A DNA stretch of 64,000 nt, from the NCBI RefSeq assembly GCF_001625195.1, contig NC_054390.1, positions 3,124,027 to 3,188,026 of the forward strand, read 5' to 3'. This DNA is from Drechmeria coniospora (lineage: Eukaryota; Ascomycota; Sordariomycetes; Hypocreales; Ophiocordycipitaceae). The translations under genes were made by a program, and so were the position numbers. Shown here in pieces: positions 43,924 to 56,295 of the stretch. How positions within the stretch are numbered: the first letter of the stretch is position 1; each line of letters opens with the position of its first letter. The notes under the pieces were generated by a model, which saw nothing but the letters and a program-made list of their open reading frames with translations, did not search any database and was not told the DNA's origin.

Positions 43924-46900
43924 ATGGACAGCCCGTTCAACCAAGGCAGAGGGAATGGTCAATCGTCCACGTATGTTCCCCCCCTCCCCTCCCCTCCCCA
44001 CCCCTGCCCGACGTCCCCGATGCCGTTGAACGACGCTGCAACCGAACCCCTTTTTGCTGACCACGTCGGACCTCGTAGACCCCCGCAAAAGCCAGTGGGT
44101 GGCAGCAACTACCAGGTCAACGTGAACCGTACCAAGACGAAGAAATGGGTCGAAGCCAAGGTCCAGAATTACGACGGTGACGACTGGGGTGCCGACGAGT
44201 ATGATGACGATGCCGCCGAGCCAGCGTCGCCAGTGACGCAGCGGACGCCAGCGACGCAGCCGACATCGACGCAGCCGACATCGACGCAGCAGACATTGAC
44301 GCAGCCGACATCGACGCAGCCGACATCGACGCAGCCGGCATCGACGCAGTCGCCATCGACACAGACCCCGTCGAGGCAGTCGCCGGTGACCCAGTCGCCG
44401 GTGATGCATTCGTCCGGCAACCCGCCTGGAGCGGCTGCGACGTCTTTGCCGTCCGCCCCGAATCCCCTCGACGTGGCCCGCGCACCCTACGCCGCCACCG
44501 GTGTACCGTCGTCTCCTGCGAATCAGTCGCAGCCCATCGCAGACCCCCCCTCGTCCAGCAGCCCGCCTGTCCGCGAGAGGACCGTCTCCCCACCCCCTGC
44601 CGCGGCCGCTACCGCTACCAATGCCGTCGCCGCCGCCGCCCTGCCCGACGAGTTGGTCCAAAAGACTTCGGAACAACCTCCATCCTCCGTTCGACCCTCC
44701 AACGTACGCACCCGCGCGAATGAAGAGGACACTTTGGATCAAAGGTCTCCCCGTCCTGGCCCGAACGATGGTGATCAAACCTCGAGCCGATCCGACTCGC
44801 TTTGGAGAGACGGCAGCCTCAGTCCCAACCCTGAATCGGGAGTGGGTGCCCGTCCTGCGAACCCCCTCCCGAAGCTTCCATCCGTCGTTCGCATGTCCAC
44901 CTTTGCCCCCAATCTGTTTCTCTCCACCGGCGGTGCCTTCTTCTCCGACCCAGGAATGACGAGCAGCGACGGCAGAGGATCCGCATCGCCTTCCCTCAGG
45001 GACGGAAGCACACCTCCGCCGCTGCCGCGTACCATCACGCCCACATCTACGACTGTCGAGCGCGAACCGATGCCTGCGATGAAGGGAGTGCTGCTGCCTG
45101 CCCAAGAGAAGCCTGCCATGTCGCGAGAGCCAATCGTTTCGCACGAGCTATCCGTCACCAAAGCCGTCCCGCTCGCTACCCTTGACTCCTACACCGCTGT
45201 CAAGTCCACCGCAAAGGCCAGGAACGACGAGGCCGCCGAGGCCAAGCGCAAGACCGAGGCCCGAGATCCTCTGCCTGCTCACCCGGCCGCCCTCGTCTCC
45301 GAAACACCCGAGAGGGCCACTCCCAAGCCCGAGGCCGCCGCTTCCGAGCGCACGCGGAAGCCTCCCGCTCTCAGCCCGCAGATGGGCCTTGATGCCGTTG
45401 AGCCGCTGCGGACGCAGAGTCCGCGCGGCCAAACCAAACTGCTCGATGAGAGTCGCGGCTCCGACGCGGCGCGTGCCGCTGATCAGACCCCGGTCGAGGT
45501 GGAGAAAGAAACGACGCCCGAGTCTGTCCACCTCGCGCCCACCTATGGCAGCGTCGCGTCGTCGCCCGTCAAGGATAGCGACATCCTCAGCGATGAGATT
45601 CTCAGGTCCCTCAGCCCCGGCGGAAAGGACGCGGCCGACCCATCCTTCGGCCAGACTGTCGACCATATCCAGCATGCCCCCTCGGCGTCCACCCGCGACA
45701 GCAGGTACACGCTGAAGGATTACGATAGCTACTGGGCCCTCACCGCGGCCAAGCCTGATCCCGTCGGCGAGGAGTCTGATTCGGAGACGGCACCGCCTGC
45801 GCCCCTCGCTCCCGATGGCAAAGCCTTGCCCTCGAACCCCCCCGCGTCATCTTCTGCTACACCCGCGGGATCTGCGGAAGGTACCTTGCTGTCGGAGGAG
45901 GAAGCTCGAATCAGGCGCAGGTTCTCCTGGGAAGCTGCGTCGCGTGGCGTGTCGCCTGCGCCGCCCGGAGCCCCGACGGCGTCCCATGAAGCCTCGGAAA
46001 CGTCCCAAGGTGCACCGACGGCGTCCCGTGAGGCACCGAATGCGCCTCATGAATCACCGACGGCGTCTCGCGGACCGACGCCTGCGTCTCATGAACCGCC
46101 GCCCGCCACCCCCGCCAAGTCACCTCCCGTTTCCGATGGTGACGCGGACCATGGGCTTCGAAATCGTGACGCCGGGGTGTCCGAGTCTCAGCCGTCCGTC
46201 GTCGGCTCTGTCGCCGCCTCCGCGGCCGTCTCCGCTGTCGCTGCAACTGCGGCCGCCTCTGCTGTTGCCTCGTCACATCGTCCGAACTCGACACTTGAGC
46301 CTTCGCCCCCGGTGTCTGCCTTGAGCGATAGGCAGCTCCTGGAGAACAAGAGGCTACCGAGCCCCAAGGAGAGGACTCTGACAACGCAGACGCCGCCTCG
46401 AATGGTGTCCCCGAGTCCGCCGCTAGACTCCCGCCTGCCAAGGGACCCCCCGACCTCCCAGGCGGCTGCTAGTCAGGCTGTGCCTTTCAGAGAGATCATG
46501 GGCTTGCCTACTTCGCCCGAGAGAACTGCCATGTTCAATGCCTCTCGTGACCACTATGCCGTCACGGACTCGGGCTTGGATGACTGGCTGGATAGCATCA
46601 AGGACCAGCACCCCGAGTATACCCATGGACCGGTGCCGTTCCGTGCGGCCACGTCGGGTCAGTTGGGGGCCGCTGCTGGAAACATGGCCCCTGATGCCCT
46701 CGCGAATACAACGACTCAGCAGCCGTATTATCAGCAGTACGGTGCGAGCTCCACGAGCTCCGTAACCTCCCCACCTTCGTCCCGACCACGCCCTGGAGGG
46801 CCGCAGACGTCCCAGCAAGCGAGCGGCGGCTCTCTGGGACACTCCGGCAACCAGATAGGCTCGAAGAGCAAGGAGTTCATGCAATCTGCGGGGAAGATGG

Positions 46901-49900
46901 GCAAGGGTTTGCTGAGCAAAGGGAGGAGCAAATTGCGCGGAAGTGGGGATAAGGAAAAGGTATTTCACTGACCTTTCTTTCCCTGATCTTTTCGTGGCGA
47001 GCCGGGACCCTGCACGCTTCACACGCCTTCATTCGTTTTTCATTTACTGGGTAGGAGTTCTGTTGAATGGACCGTTGCTTTGTCTGGAGTCATCTGGATG
47101 AATTTTTAGTCTTTATCCGACCATGATATTTCTGGCCTACCCGAGATAGGAATTTCACCACTCGTTTCCCTCTTTCCCTTACCACACATCACTCAACTCA
47201 TGTCTTCATGTGACGAACGGATATTAATGTTGTTTTGTCGAATAGGCCGATTCCTCCCCTCCTTCCGTCCAGCCGAAGGTCAAGAATGAGAGGCGAAAGT
47301 CTTGGGGTCTTGGCCTTGGCACCAGATCTGCCTCAGATGAAGTCGCCTCTCCACCCCGTTCGCACATTGCCATCCAAAACGACCTGGCGAACGCGGCGCA
47401 GGTTCCTCCGCCCACTGCCGTGACTGCATCTGCACTGCTGCATCCTTCAACCCCCCAACGGCAGGGGCAGCATTGGGCCCCAACCTCCGGCCAAGCCATC
47501 CAGACGGATCGCGAGCAAACCCCGCCGTTCCAAGGTCCTCCTCCTTCTACCCCTGTCGGCCGGGCTGTTGCCGGCCTGAGCAGGCTCGAAATCCCCCCTG
47601 GGAGGCCATCTGTGCAAAGTGACGGCGTCGGTATCGGCATCGAGCATCTCGGGGGCGCCGACGACGGACGCAAGCAGCCACAAGGCGAAGCAACAAGGGA
47701 GCATGGTTTGGACGAGTGGGTGACGGTGCCGCAGCAGTCGAATAACCAGGGACCTGCTGCAAACATGCTGCCATCCGTTTCGACGACACAGCGTGAGGCT
47801 TCTGTTCCTGTTTTCGAGCATAGCGGTGTGTCGGTGCCGTCTCAACCGCCAGTTGATGACAACGAGCCCAAGCGAGATTCATCATTCATTGGACTGCCGC
47901 CGATTAGGAGAAGCTCCACCTTTGCTCTCACATCCAAGGTAAAACGAAAGAGCCGACGAACCCCGGGAGATGATGCGAAAACGGATGGCGATGGTGTGCT
48001 GTCTCATGCGGACGAAGACAACACCCGCGCAGTGAAGAAACCGGCTGAACCCGAAGAATTCATTCCGCTGCCCGCCCCGGAGACTGCTCAGGATATCGAT
48101 ATTGCCAATCGCCAAGTAACCGACAAGACTGACACCCACACGACAAAGGAAACGCTTAACCACCAAGAGGAGCTTCCACCATCCAACCTGGCTACTCCCC
48201 ATGGCAATGACACTGTCGACCTTCCACCAAAGAGCAAAGCTCTTACTTACGGAGCGGCACAAACGGAATCCCAAGCTTCACCTTCACTACTTGTGCCAGT
48301 TGTCACCCATGCTGCCAGTATGGCCGACCCTGTTCCTGCGGACGAGGACGGCAACGGTCCAAATAAGGATACTCTTAACCCCCAGGAACCGCTTCCACAA
48401 CCTAGCCCTGATACCACTCAAAATGTCGATGCAGTCGACCCTGACACTCCGATCATGGACAAAGGCAACGCCAGGGCGATGAAAGGAATACTTGTACCCC
48501 GGGAATCACTTTCGCCATCCGGCTCGGTTACTACTCAAGATACCAGTGTCGCTGACAGTCCACCCATGGGCGAAGGAGATGCCCAAGAAATGAATCAATC
48601 GGCTAAACCCAAGGGGTTAGTTGCACTATCCGGCCTCGCCAGGACTCAAGATATCGGTGTTACCGACCTCTCGTCCGTGGATAAAGGTAGCGCCGAGACA
48701 GCAAATGAGTCGAATGAATCCCAGCAATCGCAATTGCAATCCGCCCCCGCTACTACTCAAGATATCTCTGGTTCCGACACTCCACCCGTGGACGAAAGCA
48801 GTGCCCATACGACGAAGGCAATTCTTGAACCACAGAAACTCCTTCCACAATCCAGCACAACCACTACTCAGTCTATCGACACAGCCAACCCAGTAATCGT
48901 TGACGAAGGTGATTTTCATGTGAAGAAGGAAGTGGTTGAATCTCAGGAATCAACCCCACAACCCCGTCCTGATTCCACTCATTCTATTGGCATGACTATC
49001 CTACCGATTTTGAATCAAGGCAGCTCCCACACAAAGAGGGAAATGGTTGAATCACAGGAATCGCTTTCCGGCTGGCCTGTCGGCCAAGATTTCGGTTCAG
49101 ACAACCCACCGAGTATGGAAGAAGGCAGCTCCCGTATGGTTGTGCCCCAGGAATCGCTTGTACAAGCCGGCCCAGCTACCACTCAGTCTATCGGAACAGC
49201 CAACCCACTGATTGTAGACAAGGGTAGCGTTTATTTGACAAAGGAAAAAGTTGAATCTGAGGAATCGCTTCCACAATACGGCTCGGCTACTATTCATGAC
49301 ATCACTTTGGAGGATCCTTTCATTGATGAGAGAAACTCCCCCAAGACGAAGGAGATGGTTGAATCTATGGAACCGCAGTCCGGCCCAGCTACCGCTCAGT
49401 CTATCGGAACAACCAACCCACTGATTGTAGACAAGGATCGTGCTTATATAACGAAGGGAAAAGTTGAATCCGAGAAATCGCTTCCACAATCCGGCCCGGC
49501 CACTACTCATAACATCACTTTAGAGGATCCTTTCATAGATAAGAGCAACTCCCGCAAGACAAAGGAGATGGTCGAATCTGAGGAACCGCATGTACAATCC
49601 GGTCCGGTTACTGCTGCAGATATTATTGCCGAGTCTCAATCTGTAGAAGAAGGCAATGCCCACACACCTACAAAATCAGCTGAACCTCAAAAGGCGCCGG
49701 CGTTGACTTCCTTGGCAACTACTGGAGATGTTGACGATGCCGACACTACAAAGAGCGATGAAGACATTACTCGTTTGGCCAAGAAATCAGCCAAACACCA
49801 AGAATCGCTTCTGTCATCTTCGTTGGATACCACCCGAGGTGTTGGTAACGCCGACCCTATAACGATAGATGAAGGCAGTACAAATTCGGCCAGCAAATCA

Positions 49901-52900
49901 GTCAAATCATCCCAAGAGTCGCTTCAATTGTCATCATTGGATACCACTCAAGATATTGGTAGTGCCGACCCTTTACAAACTGACAAAGACAGCACCAATA
50001 GGATGGATGGATTGGATGAGGTCCAGGAATCTGTTCCAGTGTCCGAACTGACCACTTCTTCGAATGCGGATTCTGTACCTACAGTCAAAGGCAGCGCCGG
50101 CACAAAGAATGGATCAGACGAGCTCCATGATTCGGTTCTAATGTCTGAACTGACGCCGACTACCTCGAATGTCTATGCTGTACCTATTGTCAAAGGCAGC
50201 ACCGGTATGATCGATAGATCAGATGAGATGCAGGAATCGGTTCCAGAACAGACCACTTCTTCGAATGCGGATCCTGTACCTACAGTCAAAGGCAGCACTG
50301 GTACGAAGAATAGATCAGACGAGCTCCATGATTCGGTTCTAATGTCTGAACTGACGCCGACCACCTCGAATACCTATGCTGTACCTATTGGCAAAGACCG
50401 CACCGGTGGGATCGATAGGTCAAATGAGGTCCAGGAATCGGTTCCCGTGTCTGATCTGACTACTACTTCTAATGCCGATCCTGCATCTGTTGATGCGGGC
50501 AGCACCCGCACCACCGATAGAACAGATGAGCTCGAGGAGTCGGTCCCGGTATTTGAACAGCCAACTACTTCGAGTGCCGATTCAGTACATGTGGAGAAGG
50601 GCAGCATCCGTGCGACTGATAGACCAGATGGCCCTGATGAAGCGGTTCCGGTGTCCGAACCGTCTGCTACCTCAAGTCCCCATCTCGCACCGATTGAAAA
50701 TGGCAGCACCCGTACGATCAATAAATCCGAGCTCCAGGAATCGGTTTCGGCTTGGGAGCCGACTACCTCAAATATCCATGCTCTTCCTATTGGCGAAGGC
50801 AGTACCAGGGCAGTCGATGGATCAGAGGAGCTCCAGGAATCGGCTCCAGTGTCCGAACTGACTTCATCGAATGCGGATCCTGCATCTATTGATACAAGCA
50901 GCACCCATACAACCGATGAATCAGATGCGCTCAAGGAATCGGATCCGGTGTCTGAACCAGTTTCAACCTCGAGTGCCGATCCTGCACCTATTGACAAAGG
51001 TAGCACCCATGCGATCAAGAAAGCAGCTGAGCCCCGTGAACCAGTTCTGGTGTCTGAGCCGTCCGCTACCTTGAATACCGATCCTGTAGCTACAGACAAG
51101 GGCAACACCCTTACAGCAAATGGATCAGATGAGCTCCAGGAATCGGTTTCGGTGTCTGAACCGACCACTACCTCGAATGCCGAACCTGCACACGGCAGCG
51201 GAGGCAGCGCCCCTATGACGGAGAGATCAGATGAACTGGAGGAATCAGTTCCAGTGGCCGAACCGACAGCCTCAAAAGATGCCGCCATGGCTGAACCTGC
51301 ACCCAAGAATGCTCTGCAAAAGGACGTTTCGGCGTCGCAAGTCGAGGTGCAAGATGGAAATCATGCGCAAATGGCTGTACCTCAACATGACGCACCGACT
51401 CCGACTACGGTGAACAAAAAGGCCCGGGTTCCGCCGCCTTTGAAACTTGTTAAGCCATCGCGTGAAGATAACTTGGGGATGCCGGTTCAGCAGACCCCTC
51501 CACTAGGGACCGGCCCCTGGAAACTCGAGGAAAGCTACCTTTCCGAGCCCTTACACACCGTTTCGAGAAATCGTCCTGGAACAAGTGGCTCTCAGCACGT
51601 CTACGGCTTTGACCAACGGACTGGGTTGCCTCTGCTATCTCCTCCACCTGCCAGTTCGCGAACGAGGACTGCTGCTATGCCGCCATTATCATCGCAACGG
51701 TGGCCAGAACTCTTCTCCCGTCCAGGCCAGAACGAGATGGATAGAAGTCGAGCAAACATGGGGCCTGGACAGCCACCCGTTCAACAGTATCAAATGGCCG
51801 CCAATCACCAAGAGCCCACGATCTCGGGTACACAATTCAATGACTCTTCTCGTGGTGATGTCGTTTCCCCGGATGATGATCGGGGGCGCGGCAGACGAGG
51901 ATCGGGCATCTTCAAGGGCATTGGGGATCGCCTTGCTAGGGCGACATCTCGTGACAGGCGGAAGTCTGTCATCGACAGTAGACCGTCTGAAACCGATTCT
52001 CCCGTTGGTGAACGGGCTGGATCCATTGTCTCTGTCGGCGACGGCCAGGAGCGGAATAGTCGGAGGTCAAGCATCGTTTTCGGCCGCATCGGTCGGGCTT
52101 CGACGGAGGATCGAACCCTTCGAAAAGGAAGCAAGGACGACCACCAGGCCAATACGGAAACCCAGGCTTCCATCATTCAACCGCAGCCTCAGTCTGACCG
52201 TCGACACTCCATTCTCAGTGCCGGGGCAAGCGATCGAGTACCAACCCCGACGTCCACGCAGGCCAACGACTCAACAAGCGTGCTTGCCGCCAGTATCGAC
52301 GAGAAGCCGGCGACGAAGAAGAGGAGGTTCTCAAGCATAATAAGGGTGGCTGGAATCAAGAACATGCTTACCCGCTCTGGTAATCATGATAACGCGCGGT
52401 CCTCCAACGGCAGACCCCCTACTCTGTGCAGCCAGCCTCCGGAACACCTCGTCAGCCAAAATCAGTCGCGTGGTAGCACGAAGAGCTCCTTCGAGAGAAC
52501 GGAGCAATCTTCAAGGGGCCAAGAATCGTTGAGCCGGTTTGAGAATGAAGAAATCTCGCCCCTGAGTGCTCATCCGTCAAGAGAAGCCGGCCAAAGGGCT
52601 ACAGGGTGGCACCAGCGGTACCTTAAAGGGCAGCCACCGCCAACGACGTCCCAAAGGCACCCGCTGTTCCTGCAGGAAGCTTTATACCAGCCACGGACAG
52701 GACATGTTCGCCCGCAAAGCCAGCAGCTGAATTCATACAGTCCCCAAGGCGCCGTCGCATCACAGAGACGATATAGCCAGCAGGTTTGGCCGGGCCGAGG
52801 AGAAAACGGGCCACTCCAGGGTCCGATATCAGGCTACGAGCCTAGGTATGCTCAGGTGCCCATTCCGATGGGATACAGTACGGTCCGGGGCGAGGGCATT

Positions 52901-53734
52901 GCCTCTCCCATGGCGTTTCATACGCCGCGTCGGATGTCCCTAGGTCCATACAACCCGTATCAACCACGGATGTTTCCCACTGGAGACGTGCAAAGACAAG
53001 TTCAACAAGCACCTTTGACGCAAAGGGGGTTACCGGAACGTTCATCTACACAATCACCTGGAGGTTTTCCCTTTGATTCGACTGTGACTGCTGAGAGGCG
53101 TCGTGTGAGTGCGGGAGACAGTTTCGCCATGGCCAAGGAACCGAGCATAATTTCACGGAGCACCTTGCCCGCTATCCCGGATGATGGGTCGCAGGAGAAT
53201 GAGTCCCGACAGCTGCGCTCAAGCGGGCATGCCGTGGAGGGATCTAGCAGCCACACGAGTGACGGCAAGCCAGCGCCGGTCGATTCCGACAGTGCCTTTT
53301 CACACTCCAAACCAGCGGATCAAAATAGGGCGTCAGAAGGGAGCAAAATGCCGGAACCTGCAGCAAAGGTTGCCATGAACGATGACAAGGGGAAGAACGC
53401 AGCGCGGGACATATTCGACACGGCGCCACTGAACAAGGACAGCACCGGTGAGAGCCAGCGGCATGCGGCGACGTCGCGAACGGTGTCGGACGACGGCATC
53501 AGCTCCGCCGGCGAAGTAAAGAAGCCAACGGTCGTCGAGAGCAGCGGACCAGCGGCCGAGCTGGATGATACGGCTGACCGGTACGAACGAAGACGTCGGC
53601 TCGAGTCGCAGGAGGAGAAGATATTCTACAGCCCAGAGGATGACGATGATTATCAACCGCAGATGAGCGCGACGAGCTATCCTGGCCAGGAATGGAATCC
53701 GTTCGGCGAGTCCGAGCCCTGGCAGGACGAGTAG
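43924..53734 (+). CDS. Giant intrinsically disordered repeat protein (uncharacterised, conserved ends)
   Basis: Three exons, 43924-43970, 44079-46959 and 47246-53734, give 3138 residues. Intron 1 (108 bp, GTATGT, CTGACC branch) joins GQSST to PPQKPVGG; intron 2 (286 bp, GTATTT...GAATAG) joins SGDKEK to ADSSPPSVQPK in phase 0. N-terminal NRTKTKKWVEAKVQNYDGDDWG and C-terminal QMSATSYPGQEWNPFGE look conserved; the rest is low-complexity Ser/Thr/Pro/Glu-rich. Exon 2 has a TQPTS array and ASHE/ASRE heptad-like repeats. About 48000-51250 has many degenerate 30-35-residue units built on DELQESVPVSEPTTTSNADP. Basic Ser-rich blocks with kinase-like sites (RRKSW, RRGSGIF, RRFSSII) and KKRRFSSI follow. 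No catalytic fold or membrane segment is seen. A scaffold or cytoskeletal role is possible but not shown; the single-gene model rests on the second intron. Confidence 0.72.
44230..44400. repeat. 15-bp array coding TQPTS repeats
   Basis: Units ACGCAGCCGACATCG are repeated about eight or more times in exon 2 of the giant gene, with variants that encode TQQTL, TQPAS and TQSPS. Confidence 0.9.
48100..51250. repeat. Degenerate coding repeats of about 90-105 bp
   Basis: Related segments carrying GAATC.CTTCCACAATCC or CAGGAATCGGTT words recur every 90-105 bp, all in frame. Units in the first half (QESLPQSGPATTQSIGTANP type) differ from those in the second half (ELQESVPVSEPTTTSNADP type), which suggests two rounds of amplification. 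Composition is visibly AT-richer than the flanking exon parts. Confidence 0.75.
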
Positions 53735-54238
53735 GAGAATATAGTGTACTAATTTGGGTCGTGTACAAATCAGCAACTCTGAAGGGGCAGGGTACCCCTG
53801 CAGGCTTGCGTCGGCCCGGCATTGTTGGTTGCATATCAGTTTGTTTGAAGAAAAGCACATGGTCATGAGCGAAAAGTCTTGTTCATACAATGTCTCGCCG
53901 GCTACTGGTTCACGAGACAGGATACATATTGCATGGAGGTGTACGAAATGGTGACGACTTGGAAGTCAAGAAAAGGGTGACGGGCATAGTGAAAGCCTTT
54001 ATGGAATAGAATCATTGCGGACGTTCCCCGTGCGAGTTGAAGATTCGCCGAGCATATATTTGCACTCGCCATCGCTGGTGTTCTACAGTAGGCTTCCATC
54101 TTCCGTCATGACTGTTTTCTCCTTGAGACGTATGAATACGCTGGGTCCCATGCACAACATGTGCGCGTCGTCGACACCCGTCACGGCGATGAGAGGAAAG
54201 AAGGGCCTCTCGATGTTGAGGTGGGATCAACCGGTCCC
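53735..54238. other. Convergent intergenic spacer
   Basis: 504 bp between the giant gene and the enoyl-CoA hydratase gene, whose 3' ends face each other. No gene was seen. Confidence 0.55.
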
Positions 54239-55152
54239 CTACAGCTTTGACGGGACCCATTCGGGCTTCTCCTTGGTGAGAAAAGCCACGAGTCCGATGC
54301 GCAGGTTCTCGCCACTCAAAAGACGCTTGGCGTAGCGGTCCTGGACGAGCTGCACCGACTGTTCAACGCTCGCCGTCTCCCACGCTTCCCGGAGGCCAGC
54401 GCGGCTCACGATGACGGCATCGGGCGACATGTCGGCGACATCCTTGGCCAGGGCGACGGCCTCGTCGAGCAACGAATCGGCCGTGGCCGAAACTCGGGCG
54501 AAGCCAAGATCCATGGCCTCCCGGGCGGAGAGAACGCGGCCGGCGAGGACGATTTCCGAGGCCGTCTGCATGCCAAAAGTCCTCGCGATGCGGGGGAGGC
54601 CACCGGCGGCGGGCCATAGACCTCTCTTGGCCTCGGGCAAGGCGAAGGTGGCCGTGGGCGAGGCGACGACCATGTCGCTAGGTCCCCTGTCAGCTCCGTC
54701 GCTCGGCTCGCCCCGTGAGGAGGGAGAGGTGGAGGGAGAGGTGGGTACCAGTTGAGGGCCAGCTCGAAGCCGCCGCCGAGGGCGAATCCGTTGACGGCCG
54801 CGATGACGGGTTTCTTGCCCAGACGCCGGCTGAGGCCCATGAAGGCACCGGGCGGGAATGTGGGCATCGTGGGCATCGACGGCTCGTCGGCCGACGCCCG
54901 CCGTTCGGCCTGCTCCTTGAGATCCTGACCGCAGCAGAAGGCGCGTCTGCCGCGGCCGGTGACGACGGCGACGCGGAGCGAGGGCTCGTCGTCGAACCAG
55001 CGCCACAGCCTCTCGCCCTCCCAATGGCCGGCCATGGTGATGGCGTTCATGCTGGCCTCCCGGTCGATGGCGACCATGAGGACGTGCCGAGCCGGGTAGC
55101 TCAGCACGTAAGTGGGCGTGTCCGGGGGTTGGGACGAGAGCTGGTCGGCCAT
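54239..55152 (-). CDS. Peroxisomal enoyl-CoA hydratase/isomerase
   Basis: Crotonase-family enzyme hydrating or isomerising enoyl-CoA thioesters. Two exons, 55152-54749 and 54677-54239, join through a 71-bp intron to 280 residues. Of two nearby acceptors (ACAG and CTAG), CTAG is preferred because it restores FELALNCDMVVASPTATFALPE. The CoA-binding and oxyanion parts are AFCCGQDLKEQ and NGFALGGGFELALN. The protein ends in PSKL, a canonical C-terminal PTS1 peroxisomal signal. The Met at 55152 (ATCATGGCC context) is chosen; an upstream in-frame ATG at 55203 would add a His/Arg-rich leader that is less likely. It is divergent from the thiolase-like gene, pointing to joint acyl-CoA metabolism (inference). 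Confidence 0.93.
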
Positions 55153-56295
55153 GATGGCACGTTTTGCCACTTGACGATGACGGTGATGACGAAGCGAAGG
55201 CATCTACGCACGGCGAGGTGGTAGGTACCGCTGCGAGCTGCTGTAGGCACTCGGAAGTAAGGGGTACGAGCAGCAGCAAGTACTGTATAATTTGCATAGG
55301 TACCTGCGTCGGAGGCAGCTCAGTAGCAGTGCGGCGATGGAGACGTCGGTACCTCGTGCTAGGGGCAGCCGTGTTACCGAGGACAACATGTGCGCCGCTG
55401 GCTCAGGTACACCGTACCTGGATTACCTCGTGGTGTAGGTACAGGGTACGGAGCAGGGAGCAGACCCAAGTGCGGAGTACTTGTACATGTACTGTATTGT
55501 GCTGTAGTATGAATAATTGTTAGCACCTCGTTGTACTGTAAGTACTGTAAGTACTGTAGTTGTGCTGTAATAGTTGAACGTTGAAAATGTACTCCGTACA
55601 AGCAAGTACAGGTGGTGTACTTACTAGGTCTTACGTGGTAGGAATATGTAAATGTACATGTACTCGTTCGAGGTACCGGGTATTAATTAGTGCTCTACAG
55701 AGTACTGAGCCGCACGATGGCACTATGATGCGGGGGAGCCCCCACTGAAGCATCCGCTAGCCAGGGTTCTCCAAACCCCCCATCGGGTGCGGCGCCAGCG
55801 GATCGCGGCCTCGGGCGGATTCCACAGGGTCCGATTGAATGAGTTGTGACAGCACCAAAGGTGGTAGCCCGCCAGAACCCCGCACATGATACAGTACAAG
55901 CATCGTCCTGGTACCTGACCACAGCGACTCCAACAGCACATGTACAACTACTTTGTATAATACTGCTAGGTAATACCAAGTAGTGCTTACTAGGTTCCTA
56001 GTACCTAGCACTGAGTTCTATCCTAGGTACACTTGCACTGCACGTACAGGTAGGTAGGTACTGCAGAGCCTTCAGTATGAACCACAGTGCTAACAGGCGC
56101 CGCGTTCAGGTCAGCGGGAGTACTTTGGTGCTGCGCGGTAGGGGTGATGCCAGCCTTGGGCATGTCACATGTCTTCTCGCCACCGAGAGCGTCGGTGGGC
56201 GAAATGCATCGTTCGCCGTTTGCACGTCAACTCTTGCCTCCATATTTCTCAGCCATCCTATATCGTCGAGCAAGCAGCTCGTTTGGGCCTCTACC
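55153..56295. other. Divergent promoter region with GTAC island
   Basis: 1.14 kb between the hydratase and thiolase-like starts. 55240-55690 and 55930-56070 are rich in GTAC words. Open frames are low-complexity. The interval may serve as a shared regulatory region for both acyl-CoA genes. Confidence 0.55.
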
